This document shows, piece by piece, positions 51,801 to 60,769 of a stretch of DNA of 64,000 nucleotides (its first letter is position 1; the number at the start of each line of letters is the position of its first letter). The notes under the pieces were generated by a model. The model was not told the origin of the DNA. It ran no database searches and saw nothing but the letters and a program-made list of their open reading frames with translations. Where the stretch lies: NCBI GenBank assembly GCA_021613335.1, contig JAJTWR010000231.1:1497501-1561500 (forward strand). The letters are read 5' to 3'. A program made the position numbers and the translations under genes. The DNA comes from Whitmania pigra (taxonomy: Eukaryota > Annelida > Clitellata > Hirudinida > Haemopidae).

Positions 51801-54800
51801 CCACCACCACCACCACCACCACCACCACCACCACCACCACCACCACCACCACACCACCACCACACCACCACCACCACCACCACCCACCACCACCACCACC
51901 ACCACCACCACCACCACCACCACCACCACCACCACCACCACCACCACCACCACCAACACCACCACCACCACCACCACCACCACCCCACCACCACCACCAC
52001 CACCACCACCACAGGAGAGAAAAATATTGTTTCTGATCTATACATCCATCTAAAGGCCTTCAGATCTAAACTTGTCTTGTTTTTGGAACAGGCCAACAAC
52101 TTGATGCACTTTCAGCAGTGCAAGGTCTTCATGGCTGAAGCAACAGCTGAATTCCCCACGTAATTTGCTTTCGAGATCATCAAAGACCTGCAGCTGCAGT
52201 AACACGAGCGGTTTTCTGACTTGGATTAAAAGGCAGAAGAAGTGAAACTGATTCAAAGCCCTGTAACTGATGCTTGGTAGTTAATGAGGCCCTCGAGAAA
52301 CTGAAAAGTTTGGAGACCCCTGCTCTAAGCTAAGAACCACGTGGGACTCCATTTATTTGAAGTTAAAAAGCTTTTTGAACGCTAAAACGGTTGGCTGACG
52401 CGATAGAAAGGTTCATTCACGTTGAGATAAAAACACACCTGCTTGATTTTTTCTAAGCCATCTGAGATAAAAATCAATACACACGAAGTACTCGATAAAT
52501 GAAATATATTCATTACTCGTTCTCATTTATTTATCTTTAGAAAATACTTAAAATCGGAGAACTTGGAAGAAGTAATAGCGTCTGTGAATGAAAATGCGGT
52601 CACTTCGTGTTGTGCTAGAATACAAATTTACTCTTGTGCACTCTTAACTGTTCCTGCAACCGTAAAATAATATTATTAACCAATAGCTACTAAATTAAAT
52701 ACTAATAATCTAAACATCCTCATCGACATCATCATGATCTTGTCACCAAAAATGCGTAACTGTCCCATCTCCATAGATACCAGATAAAAATATAATCTCA
52801 TTGGCTCATGGACCGGTGACGTCATTATTATGAGGAATAATTAGAAATGTCTCATGAGTGATGACCCAATTACGATTCTCATGGTTCTTTTTAAGTCCAT
52901 TGATTGATTAGCTTCGTTAATATTTTTATCACACTCCTTTTAATGGTATAATATATTTAAATATAATATAATGTATTACAATATAATATAATATAATGGT
53001 TATAAAGTGTTATTAAGCATAATATTAATTTCATCAACATCGCAAATGATCGTAATTATCAAAATGTCAACATAATTATAGTGAAATGTTACTTCTAGGC
53101 TGATGTTCTCGGGATTTAACTGGTACAGGAAGTCCCTGTAAATAAAAATTGAATTTAATAAAAGGGGAATAAAATTAAATAATAAGTTAAGTAAATAAAA
53201 TAGCTTATTACAAATTTTTGAGAGAAGATGAATTCAAAGAAAATATTTCATTCCACATGGCTAACTAGCTGTTCAGAGGTTTTAAAATGATACAATATTT
53301 GTTCTCATCTCATAGCATAACATTTGTATTCATCCCAACAGTTAATCTGATAAGTGGAAGTTGATATAGGGAGAATATTTGGTGATTATAAGAGATTTTA
53401 TAAAGATATAAAAATAATGTAATTTATTTAATGCCCACAATAAATGTAAAATAGGATAATAGTAATAATAATTTTAACTTTTGATTCTACCCATTAGGGT
53501 ATGAGAGGTCATACAAGGTCATAGAAAAGTCATAGAAGGTCACAAGACAATTGAAACTTTCTGGAATCCTCAGGTTCGGCCTTTTTAATGAGGAGTTGAG
53601 AGATGCTTTAAACGAAAAAGTCTGGAATCGATAAAAGTGAACTTGGAAAACTTGAAAGGAGGTTTACGAAGACTTCTCATTCAACAATCAAACATTTACG
53701 TACAAATGCCTTTATAATTTAATACTTAAACATTCTGGCGTCACATTTCTACAATGAAGTCATTAAAAACAATAAAATTTCAAATAATTATTTTTTTTAA
53801 ATTATAGATAAAAATCTATTTAATGTTAGTTGCTTAGAAAATCACGTAAGTCGAAGAAGTGCAATGATTGGTGGATAATGAAGAGCTTCATCATTCATAA
53901 ATCAAGACAAAAATGCCCTCCAGATAAAAAGGGGTTCTTAGACATAATATATTAATCGCCATGAATGATGGATGGATGTATAGATGGATAGATACTTTGG
54001 GTGAATGAATGAGTGGTCTGATGGATGGAAAAATAAATCATCAGGATCACTTTCTTGGTCTTGCTTTAAAGTTTTGCAGTTCTATTTTTACTTTAAAGAT
54101 TAACAATACGCAATGTTGCTTCATCGACTCTCTTTTAACGATCTCACAATCCTCTCTTTTCACCCTCATCGTGATCCTACAATTTTTAAACTTATTAATA
54201 CCACGTAGTGCTCGACAATACGACAGATCTGTGAGTGGGTAGAAAGTGGCTGAATTACTGCAGAGATTAGGTTCAGTTAACCTAATGTTTGACACAAAGG
54301 GTCTTAAAGTTGTATTTGGCAGGTAATACAAGCACCTACCTAAATGAACAGTTAATTAATATACAGCTGCAAGCGACTAATCCCTATGTTTACAACAATG
54401 TGACTGCAACCATGAATATTTTATGATAATGTATCAATATTACAGTTTGCTTATTTAAGTTTTTCCGTTTCTTGGTTTTGAAAAGTTATTATTTCTTCGA
54501 TCGAATAACACCAAGTAACCTGACCCATACAAATCAATCAACCAAACCTCCAGGTAACGTCATCACCTTTCCATGCTCTGGTTTTTCCAACGAGCGACAG
54601 GAAAATGGAAGATGTGTTTAGGCTGATGAAACAGGTCAGTTTATCGCCCGAGGCAAACAAAGTTTCCAGCTAATGTTATGTTCTTGCAGGAATAATAATA
54701 ATAATAATACTAATACTAAATAATACTAAATAATAACTACCAATATTATTATCGCTTGTTCCCATTAGTATTAATATTTTTATTATTACTATTATTCCTT

Positions 54801-55027
54801 TCTGATTTTAGAATTTGCATGAGTTTTATTAAATTCCACAGAAATGTTAGTGATCGGAGAACATCAATTCAATGTTAATTATAATAGTCTCGCTAAAAAT
54901 AATAATAGCAATTATGCTAACTAATTTGTATAAACTCTGCGAATATGAATGCTTACAATCCAGCAAGTAACATGACATTCTTCGATGGAATGAAGAAGAG
55001 CTTGTGGAAATGTGGATTTGCATAACC
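41550..55027 (-). CDS. Secreted semaphorin, Sema2-type (sema, PSI, Ig), sixteen coding exons
   Basis: Predicted secreted guidance cue acting on plexin receptors. Sixteen exons join without a phase conflict to 2055 nt (684 residues, stop at 41550). The sema domain spans about residues 1-412: HKLFFIPSKNVMLLAG, DFLYQLNPENISLE, MCRNVVQMVY, LYVC, YFGKYVLGDGMEI, YVASVEVDEFVYVFLNE, FYTRIGRICK, TTYVKVRVFC and DASAVCLVD. A PSI domain starts at C432 (CSGHVKCTTCAVDPQCAW). An Ig domain has C548, W562 and C615. The tail FNNWCRSYEEYATSFQTWKS, then CSNTDCLKNCC, is the class 2 ending; there is no membrane segment. The sema domain is divergent, and the Ig domain carries an acidic run of four Asp and six Glu (574-583). 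The signal-peptide exon is not included. Confidence 0.9.
41794..41903 (-). CDS. Semaphorin coding exon o (C-terminal tail)
   Basis: Acceptor CACGTCTCAG, donor CAG|GTGATG. Codes YCTIEGGFEATWRREFNNWC, RSYEEYATSFQTWKSQ; W-C-x2-[YF]-E-x-Y...M..W is the signature of the class 2 semaphorin C-terminus. Confidence 0.85.
41974..42288 (-). CDS. Semaphorin coding exon n (Ig domain)
   Basis: Acceptor TTTATTAAG, donor GCAA|GTAAGA. Codes FAVSGTNVVVTCDSVCSPDE, HPVWYYNNQLLFQTS, the acidic run, then LYFLNSTHNFSGIYECRDAL. C548, W562 and C615 form the Ig core. Confidence 0.92.
42440..42785 (-). CDS. Semaphorin coding exon m (PSI domain)
   Basis: Acceptor AATGAATTCATTTAG-like border just before 42785, donor TGCA|GTAAGT. 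Codes KFFIYAVMEKSVVQLSSDMC, then the PSI cysteines GHVKCTTCAVDPQCAWLVKK, GKC. After the PSI comes a 70-residue stretch with its own Cys residues leading to the Ig exon. Confidence 0.9.
42839..42883. repeat. (TA)n dinucleotide tract
   Basis: About 45 bp of TA repeat in a semaphorin intron. Confidence 0.9.
43068..43198 (-). CDS. Semaphorin coding exon l (end of sema domain)
   Basis: Acceptor ACAATTTTAG, donor ATG|GTTAAC. Codes NEKGFLTKIFVWHKQGIPTM, RRIATVKLFKHKNQISELHD, LKM, the last propeller blade (T..G...K......). An alternative donor at GGG|GTAGGC (exon end 43053) also keeps phase and would add five residues. Confidence 0.8.
43386..43554 (-). CDS. Semaphorin coding exon k
   Basis: Acceptor GAATTATCAG, donor TCAC|GTGAAT. 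Codes CNYGNKLLVGQLKYNLDYNL, ASRPLDIGADTTTNIFFTKF, LVRPLGAQNFIYWMYS. The first Cys corresponds to the P.P..C of other semaphorins. Donor choice set by phase. Confidence 0.78.
44343..44510 (-). mobile_element. tRNA-type SINE
   Basis: Read on the minus strand: GTGCGGGTAAGCCGCATGG near the 5' end, then a box B-like GTTCAAAACCC, then a 3' domain GGCGCTATATAAATGAAATT, and a short AAT-rich tail. A box B followed by a GCGCTATATAAATG-type tail is shared by many animal SINEs that use LINE machinery. It is inserted in a semaphorin intron in sense orientation. Box A is weak, so the tRNA origin is probable, not proven. Confidence 0.6.
45230..45545 (+). mobile_element. Tc1/mariner transposase relic (C-terminal catalytic part)
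   Basis: Plus strand: TSRLTKTFLQQRNLKVLKW, LAHSTDLNPIENMWALL, and after a frameshift VQELKDAWNKGWKKLDEKS, LKTFLDS. SPDLNPIENLW is the best-known Tc1 motif, holding the second half of the DDE triad. The DNA.CH block just upstream is garbled (read in two frames). It lies in a semaphorin intron, antisense. Confidence 0.85.
45598..45647. repeat. Second partial copy of the SINE middle part
   Basis: ACACATTAAAACTGTTACCC and TTACTGCCACATGG align with ACACATTACGACTGTTGCCA and TTACTGCTGCATG of the SINE at 44343-44510, same orientation, 1.2 kb away. Confidence 0.5.
45739..45844 (-). CDS. Semaphorin coding exon j
   Basis: Acceptor CTTATACAG, donor ATT|GTAATC. Codes RDASAVCLVDRRSIDAIVSR, SELLGDPVIVHHKDI: the G SAVC.Y....I motif. 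A better-looking inner donor (TTAG|GTGATC) would break the phase with the next exon, so the distal one was chosen. Confidence 0.8.
46076..46133 (-). CDS. Semaphorin coding exon i
   Basis: Small 58-nt exon, acceptor CCATTTACAG, donor CTGCA|GTATGT. Codes TDVFFDEVADKFHLLSSTLQ, matching the IQD.F.......... segment. Confidence 0.82.
46492..46600 (-). CDS. Semaphorin coding exon h
   Basis: Acceptor AACCATTAG, donor GTCA|GTGAGT. Codes TEPGNLMNTGRLTTYVKVRV, FCKSTVRPDDVFYNIV: the W.TFLKARL.C......FY.N segment. Confidence 0.9.
47438..47565 (-). CDS. Semaphorin coding exon g
   Basis: Acceptor TTATTCTTAG, donor AAA|GTGAGA. Codes EIRYVASVEVDEFVYVFLNE, VPEEELFFGAEKIFYTRIGR, ICK: the F.GS......VYFFF.E......G.....R.ARVCK segment, the most conserved part of the sema domain. 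Confidence 0.92.
48117..48242 (-). CDS. Semaphorin coding exon f
   Basis: Acceptor TTTTTACAG, donor ACAG|GTGAGT. Codes ESVLSIFSGLPIRENYKWYF, GKYVLGDGMEISNEILSKEQ, ET. Phase 1 in and out. Confidence 0.88.
48787..48851. repeat. (AAT)n then (AAC)n tract
   Basis: AAT repeat turning into AAC repeat, about 65 bp, 50 bp before the donor side of semaphorin exon e. Confidence 0.88.
48901..48997 (-). CDS. Semaphorin coding exon e
   Basis: Acceptor TCATTGCAG, donor ATCG|GTATGT. Codes PLSMQVTNMSAAKDAVGKCS, GIPFSTFTSIFI; it corresponds to the G.C.F.P..N.T..... loop. The usual Pro-Tyr-Asp of that loop is replaced. Confidence 0.88.
49063..49176 (-). CDS. Semaphorin coding exon d
   Basis: Acceptor TCTTAACAG, donor GAC|GTAAGT. 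Codes RSEGMCRNVVQMVYWRSTGD, ALYVCTSGFGSPREFVVD: the C.N...V.......LYVCG blade of the sema propeller, with Thr-Ser-Gly where GTNA is usual. Confidence 0.92.
49192..49232. repeat. Short GAT/GAC tract
   Basis: GATGAC and GATGATG triplets immediately upstream (minus strand) of semaphorin exon d. Confidence 0.8.
50000..50142. repeat. Hexameric GATTAY array
   Basis: About 24 copies of GATTAT/GATTAC/GATTGT, 40 bp from the donor of semaphorin exon c. Asn-His and Asp-Tyr alternating frames are artefacts. Confidence 0.92.
50182..50265 (-). CDS. Semaphorin coding exon c
   Basis: Acceptor CGTTTGCAG, donor AAA|GTATGT. Codes LKNRVNLTSYSDFKDGELLA, then ACEAQTKK. The Cys before the basic pair fits the conserved C..KGK of the sema domain. 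Confidence 0.85.
50418..50479. repeat. CAT/ATT trinucleotide tract
   Basis: Short compound triplet tract in the intron upstream of semaphorin exon c. Confidence 0.75.
50640..51590 (-). mobile_element. R2-like LINE relic (Myb-type N-terminal domain and C-terminal knuckle, RT deleted)
   Basis: Minus strand, 5' part (51590-51110): WSTEESNMMAEIELDLLENG, HRTLEAVQCQRRQEVYRKI, the Myb-like DNA-binding region (W...E...M...E........N..L...FPHRT.EAIK..RR). 3' part (51000-50660): YHTVDGYGEWLVDG, FLQCVRVRAAVLHNKLRSAR, CRLAGCEEVESLGHIIQNC, a C-x3-C-x7-H-x4-C knuckle. This is the layout of R2-clade elements from their N-terminal Myb to the post-RT knuckle, but the RT in between is gone and the restriction-like endonuclease is missing. 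Lies in a semaphorin intron in sense orientation. Confidence 0.78.
51604..52013. repeat. (CCA)n microsatellite, about 410 bp
   Basis: Roughly 135 CCA triplets with few slips. GC-rich in an AT-rich region. It lies between the R2-like relic and the hAT fragment. Poly-His, poly-Thr, poly-Pro, poly-Gly, poly-Val and poly-Trp frames here are artefacts. Confidence 0.96.
52025..52322 (+). mobile_element. hAT transposon 3' fragment (ZBED5/FAM200-like)
   Basis: Plus strand: LKAFRSKLVLFLEQANNLMH, FAFEIIKDLQLQ, HERFSDLD, EEVKLIQSPVT, the late region of GTF2IRD2/ZBED5-type transposase, with two stops and no dimerisation motif. The right end at 52322, read on the minus strand, begins CAGGGGTCTCCAAACTTTTC, a typical hAT terminus. 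The left end is missing; the sequence meets the (CCA)n block. Confidence 0.75.
53093..53135 (-). CDS. Semaphorin coding exon b
   Basis: Small 43-nt exon, acceptor TTTATTTACAG, donor GAA|GTAACA. Codes DFLYQLNPENISLE after the split Leu codon; this matches the D.LY.LN..NIS segment of semaphorins and adds a possible glycosylation site (NIS). Confidence 0.85.
54957..55027 (-). CDS. Semaphorin coding exon a (first mapped)
   Basis: Acceptor GAATAGACAG, donor GGATT|GTAAGC. Codes GYANPHFHKLFFIPSKNVML and LAG, the first beta strand of the sema domain (compare F.KL.ID....LYVGA). Phase 0 in, phase 2 out. Confidence 0.8.
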
Positions 55028-56169
55028 CTGTCTATTCCCATATACGTTCATCGTAGGATCTGAATGAATAAATTAATAACAATGAGATTTATAATTAATA
55101 ATAATAATAATGATGATGATGATAATAGTAATAATAAATAATGAAATAACTTCAATGAAGTTGTAAATGATTTCAGGTGATTTCGTAATAAATGATGAAT
55201 TTCCATGTCAATGTCACACATCCACTTGAGCGTCCGATTAACATTTAAAATGTTTGGAAACACTAAATATTGATTGACGTGGAATATGTTTCATTTCATT
55301 GTTGTGTCGGAAGATGGCATTAAATAACAAGCATGATTAAATATTTGAATGATGACGAATATTATTTATTTTATGAATTCAGTAGACTTTATTTGTCAGT
55401 GATCATCCGCATTAGATTCATATGATTGTTTGCAATTACGTGACCACATATTTGCTTGTGAGACACAAATTCATGCCACTAATACTGACACGAGTTTTTA
55501 TTAGATTTAAATAAATCATTTTAAATTAAACAATTAATTTACTTCGGTACCCCAAGAATTTGAAACGAAATGTGATCGAGACATCTGTTATTTCCATACT
55601 TGATATTATTTAAAATTTAATTCTAGTGCTTTCAGACATTCATTTAAATCGAGAATAATAATTAATAATAATTACCACATGAAGGTTTGTGCGTGCGATA
55701 CTCTTTTCGTTCATTTAGGAGACACAATCATGATCATAGTCATAATGAGCTATTAAGGAGACAATCTTAAGCTCACACAAGAACATTATGTCATCTGAAA
55801 TTTAAACGAATGGAAAGAATAAAGGCGAATGAGTGAAATCGTGAGATAATGAGGTAAGTGAGTGGATGCAAAGAAGATGGATGGTCGAAAGATGGTCTGC
55901 TGGGGAAACTCCTTCAAACATTTCAAACTTCAAAGAAAAAATTTCATTCCGAGGCAAAATTATTGAACAATAATGTTGCAAATGGTAACAATAGTAACGA
56001 ACAATAATAAAAAAGTAAAATGCATAATAAAGATAATAACAAAATAATAGCAATGATAAAGGCAACAATGATGTTGATGTAATAAATTATTATATCTTTT
56101 GTTACTCGACGGCCAAACTGATCAAAGCGTTCCTTGCACTTGAAGGGCACTACCAACAATTCATCAATT

Positions 56170-56265
56170 CACCCACAATCTGGATCTCCCATACACTCCC
56201 ATACAATCCCATACATACATACAACCTCACACAATCCCATACATACATACAACCTCACACAATCC
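56170..56265. repeat. Short repeats of CCCATACA and CATACATACAACCTCACACA
   Basis: Two copies of a 32-bp unit holding CATACATACAACCTCACACA, preceded by CCCATACA repeats. Confidence 0.8.
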
Positions 56266-56394
56266 ACCCACCGAGTGGATGCATGTGGATGCTCTGATTT
56301 AAAATTCATCGAAAGGTCCGCAGGGCATTTGAGAAGTCTGCGTGATAATTTTTTAGGGGAGTAATGGTAATGATGACGCTTCTCAGAATGGTTG

Positions 56395-56779
<385 letters not shown>

Positions 56780-57317
56780 AGCATTAAAAAGTTCAAGGGC
56801 GGTCATGTTACAGAAAAAAAATTGATAGCTATCTGTTTTCCAATATGTCCTAACAAGGTAATAGTACAGTAACGATAATAATTAAATATGCTATCCAACA
56901 GCTTAACAATAGCATGTCTTAATGTAACTAATATTAATCCTTAATTAATAATAATAATTATATATATATATTATATTATCATTATTATTAGTAGTAGTAT
57001 TACAGAAACAACAAGTATTTATCTAAGCCATATTTACATCAGCGCGAACAATGCTTGCAATCACACGATTCGAATCATAAATAGTACAATGGGAAGGTCA
57101 TCAGAAGACATTGAAAGGGTACGAATGGTCAGAAGGAGCGATAAAAGAAATGAATATGACAAGCAATGAGCAGCAGACAGAAGGATGATGTTGGATTAAG
57201 TTGTACTTTATTGTGCTCCTGTTCACTTGGACGTGAGTTCGTTATTCTAATGGAGGTCATGTCACCCCATGCATAACTGGCCATCGATTACAATTCATGG
57301 GTCGATGAGTGGACGTA

Positions 57318-57408
57318 TGGATCTAAATGAGGATTGGATGGATCCAAATGATGATTGGATGGATTCAAATAAAGATAGGTGGATCCAAATGATGATTGGA
57401 TAGATCAA
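57318..57408. repeat. GGATCCAAATGATGATT minisatellite
   Basis: About four imperfect copies of a 22-27-bp unit built on GGATCCAAATGATGATTGGA. Confidence 0.8.
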
Positions 57409-58384
57409 GGAAGATCCGTTGTTATTCCAGGAATTGTTTCAATTCGTACTGACAATTACTGACTCTTGTAAACAATATTGGAGAAGATGAATAAAGAACA
57501 AGTGAAACGATGCGGAAAAGTTTCGACGAATAAATGAAGATCTCCTTTTTCCTTTAGGATGGAACAGACATTTGAACGATCACTAATTGAGAAGGAACGT
57601 TTTCTTAGCAATAAACTTGAGATAAAGCAGTCTTCTCTCTGTTGTCAAAACAAGAATTTAAACTAATTCAACTTGAAAAGACTTTTCTAAATACGGGATC
57701 AAAAGAGCCAATCTTGAAAGCTATTAGGAAATGGCTAAGAAAGTTCGATGCATTATTGTTAATGTTATTACGAATAATTCTTACTGAAGAAATTCTCACA
57801 GAATTCATTAAGTTGCGATGTCGGTGAGTAATTAAATGCTGTGTAAACATTTATACAAAATAATTGTCAAACATCTTTTAAAAATATACTTTTACACGCA
57901 TCATTATTATTATTGCAGTAATAACTATTAACATTATTTCTATTTTACTGTTGACTATCACAAGTAATTAAACGTTAACAATTATAAACTTAGAAGACCC
58001 ACCTGATATTTGGTTGAAATATCTAAAAGACAAATTGGGATCTTCATTTTGTGACACGAAAAACTCGTGTGAGGTCGTCATCGTCATCATGATAGCCATC
58101 AACCACCTCGTTATAATCTTAATAACTAGTGACCCTGACGAATCTGTATATCCAGCCATTTCTCACTCATATGAGATTAATAATCCTGAAAAAAATAATT
58201 AAAATTACTTCCAAAAAAGAATTGTTTTTCAAGCAAAAAACCGTAAAATTAAAGAACTAAAATACTCCAAGGACTGACGATGCATGATTTAAGAATGTCA
58301 TCATAATTATAGTGATTGCCTGCTGCCAATAAATCACATTCATTGATACGAATTTGTTGTCAACACAAAGTGACAGTGTTTCAC

Positions 58385-58639
58385 ATCATAAATTGTGTTT
58401 GCGACGACAGATAAGACGAAGAAAATAAGAAATAACAAATGAATATCGACCGCATGACAAAATGGCGACAAACGTTTGCGGTTCTCAGCTGTGATTGGTC
58501 CATTCAAATTCCTTAGTTGAATTACAGCTACTTTCAATGCTTGTATGTTTCGTTTAAAAACTCCGCGACCGTTTCTTGAAGTCTTTTCGAGTTGAACTGA
58601 AGAACAGGATCTTGATGGCCTCCAATTAAACCTCGTCAA
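58385..58639 (-). CDS. Candidate first coding exon of the semaphorin
   Basis: An 85-codon minus-strand frame from ATG 58639 to a GAT|GTGAAA donor, phase 0, which fits exon a. Near its end is a hydrophobic run DIHLLFLIFFVLSVVANTIY that could be a signal peptide core, but about 68 residues precede it, which is long. An upstream non-coding join giving a nearer start, or a different exon altogether, is equally possible. Confidence 0.25.
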
Positions 58640-60769
58640 ATCGAACGTTCTTTCATTTTGTTTTTTAAGATTGATAACGTTTTCCGTCTACTCACTTATT
58701 TTCAAATGTCTCCATTGTACGAGCGTGATTTTCTACGAGCATCCGTTTGGCAGTAATGGCAATTGATTGTTTCTATGGAAATTAGCTCCACGGTTTCCAC
58801 AAATCGTAGCTCACCAACTGACAAATCCGATTATGAGCTCAATTTCTTTTTCGACTTTAAAGTGTTTCGACGTTACTCATGAGAAACGTTTATTTACTTA
58901 CAACAAAACGCCGACACGAGGTGGTGGATTAATGCGGTGTCCTGAGTTGCTTTGAATGTCCCTTCAATGACACTTGTTTTTTATTTTATTTCGTAGTATT
59001 AATATTTTAATATTTAGTAGTAATAATTCTTTATACATAATTTTTAGCAATTATTGTTTATTTCCATGTTCATTATTCCTTTCTTTTCATTCCTTCATTA
59101 AGTTTTCACCACCTGCTCGTGCTTTAGCATTTGAAGTTTTGGCTTTGAAAATGTGAAGGGCAAAACAAAAGGGCAAACAATAATATTTACGATTGAAAAT
59201 TAATACTTTGATTAGTAATTAATTTATTATTTAATAATCAAAATTAATTAGAATAATTATAATAGGGTAATCATTATTAAATAGTAGTAATAACAGCGAT
59301 GAACAATATGATGTCACAAATATTCGTGTTTGAAGTTCGGATTTCGTATAAACATGGAGAACGTGAAATTTGAGGTTTTGTTGAAAGAAAAATAAGTTGC
59401 GCAAAAGGACACGTTTATTTGATCCATATTCATGTCATTGCTATAAATTCAATAATCGCTCCATCTCTGTAAACTATATGTAAACTATATCGAAACTAAT
59501 TCATCTGTCCGTCCATCCATCCATTCGTCCATTTATTCATCAGCTCCTCAAGTTTAACGTTCACAAAAACTCGGCCTCCAAACGAAGTAAAAAATTAAAA
59601 ATTCAAATTCAAAGACGAGCTGCAGATAGCGCCATGTTTGTTTACGTTTCATGAACTTAGCGCGATATTATTCCTTCTCAACTCGAGTCAACAATTCATC
59701 TGTTCAACATTTATTCTTCAATAAAACAGGTACAGTGAGAATTCACATTGTTTAGTTGATTAAATTAAATTATTAAAGTAATTGAGGCAATGTTTGACTC
59801 AGGCATAGTGTTTTCTTAATGAAAATGTTTATTTTGGACATCAAAACGTAATTTGATAAAAATTGTGAGATTATTCTGCCTAAATAAGAATTAAATGAGA
59901 TTCCATTAACATTTATTACAAAAAATCCATTGTTGAGACCACATTGTGAACAAGAATCAAGTTGTAGCCATAAAAATCGTTTCATGTCATTGTGTAACAC
60001 TCTCCACAAAATTGCGCCTGCAACTATGGGCTCATTTATCATCATCATCGTCGTCATCATTATCATCATCGTCGTCGTCGTTATCATTATCATCATAACT
60101 TAACCTCACTGTAGAGCTGATGTTTACCATTAAAAGTTTGATGATGCTTGTGGAAAAAAATATTTTAAACATTTCTTCTCTATAATTTCTTTTTTTATAA
60201 ACTTTTTAATCTCATCAGTCGTTATAACAATAATGAAATTATATTACAACTATAATAGCTTATCTTTACTAATATAAATATAATATCCCAATATTAAAAT
60301 ACATGTAATATATAATAAATGTGTTACAACTGTGTATAATAATTATATTATAAATATCCCAAGATTAATAAATATATAATAATATTATTGCTATAATATT
60401 AGAGGATGGTAAAACAGCTGAAGAGTGACGTGAGGACGTGTGTAATTCTCACTTACAATAATTGTGGCGTGATTCTAAGCCCTCAATAACCACCTATCAT
60501 TCGCTTTAGATTATTTATTGGAAATTAATTATTATTATATGTATAATAAGGAATAATAATAATAATAATCATTATTTTTATTTTTTTATTCAAAGTTAAA
60601 CTCGGCTAAAGAGCCGGACAAAACTGCCAAGTCTTAACGGGAGACCTCGTGCCATAAAATAAAAAATAAATAAATATACTAAAATAATAATTATTATTAT
60701 TATTGTTATTTGATCTAGCCCAGCCAAAAAACATAACGGACATAATAATGTTTAAAAAATTCAAATCGT
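58640..60769. other. No gene seen; CAT/CGT tract at 60030-60095
   Basis: AT-rich DNA with short frames lacking domains. A CAT/CGT triplet tract lies at 60030-60095. Confidence 0.4.

Noticed and set aside
51431..52163. Frames of about 200-290 codons with poly-Pro, poly-His, poly-Thr, poly-Trp, poly-Val and poly-Gly
   Set aside because: Products of the (CCA)n array. The only real coding remains are the R2-like and hAT relics on either side.
58340..58639. 99-codon minus-strand frame as an independent membrane protein
   Set aside because: Only one hydrophobic run and no family. If it is real, it better fits a first semaphorin exon, listed as a low-confidence candidate.
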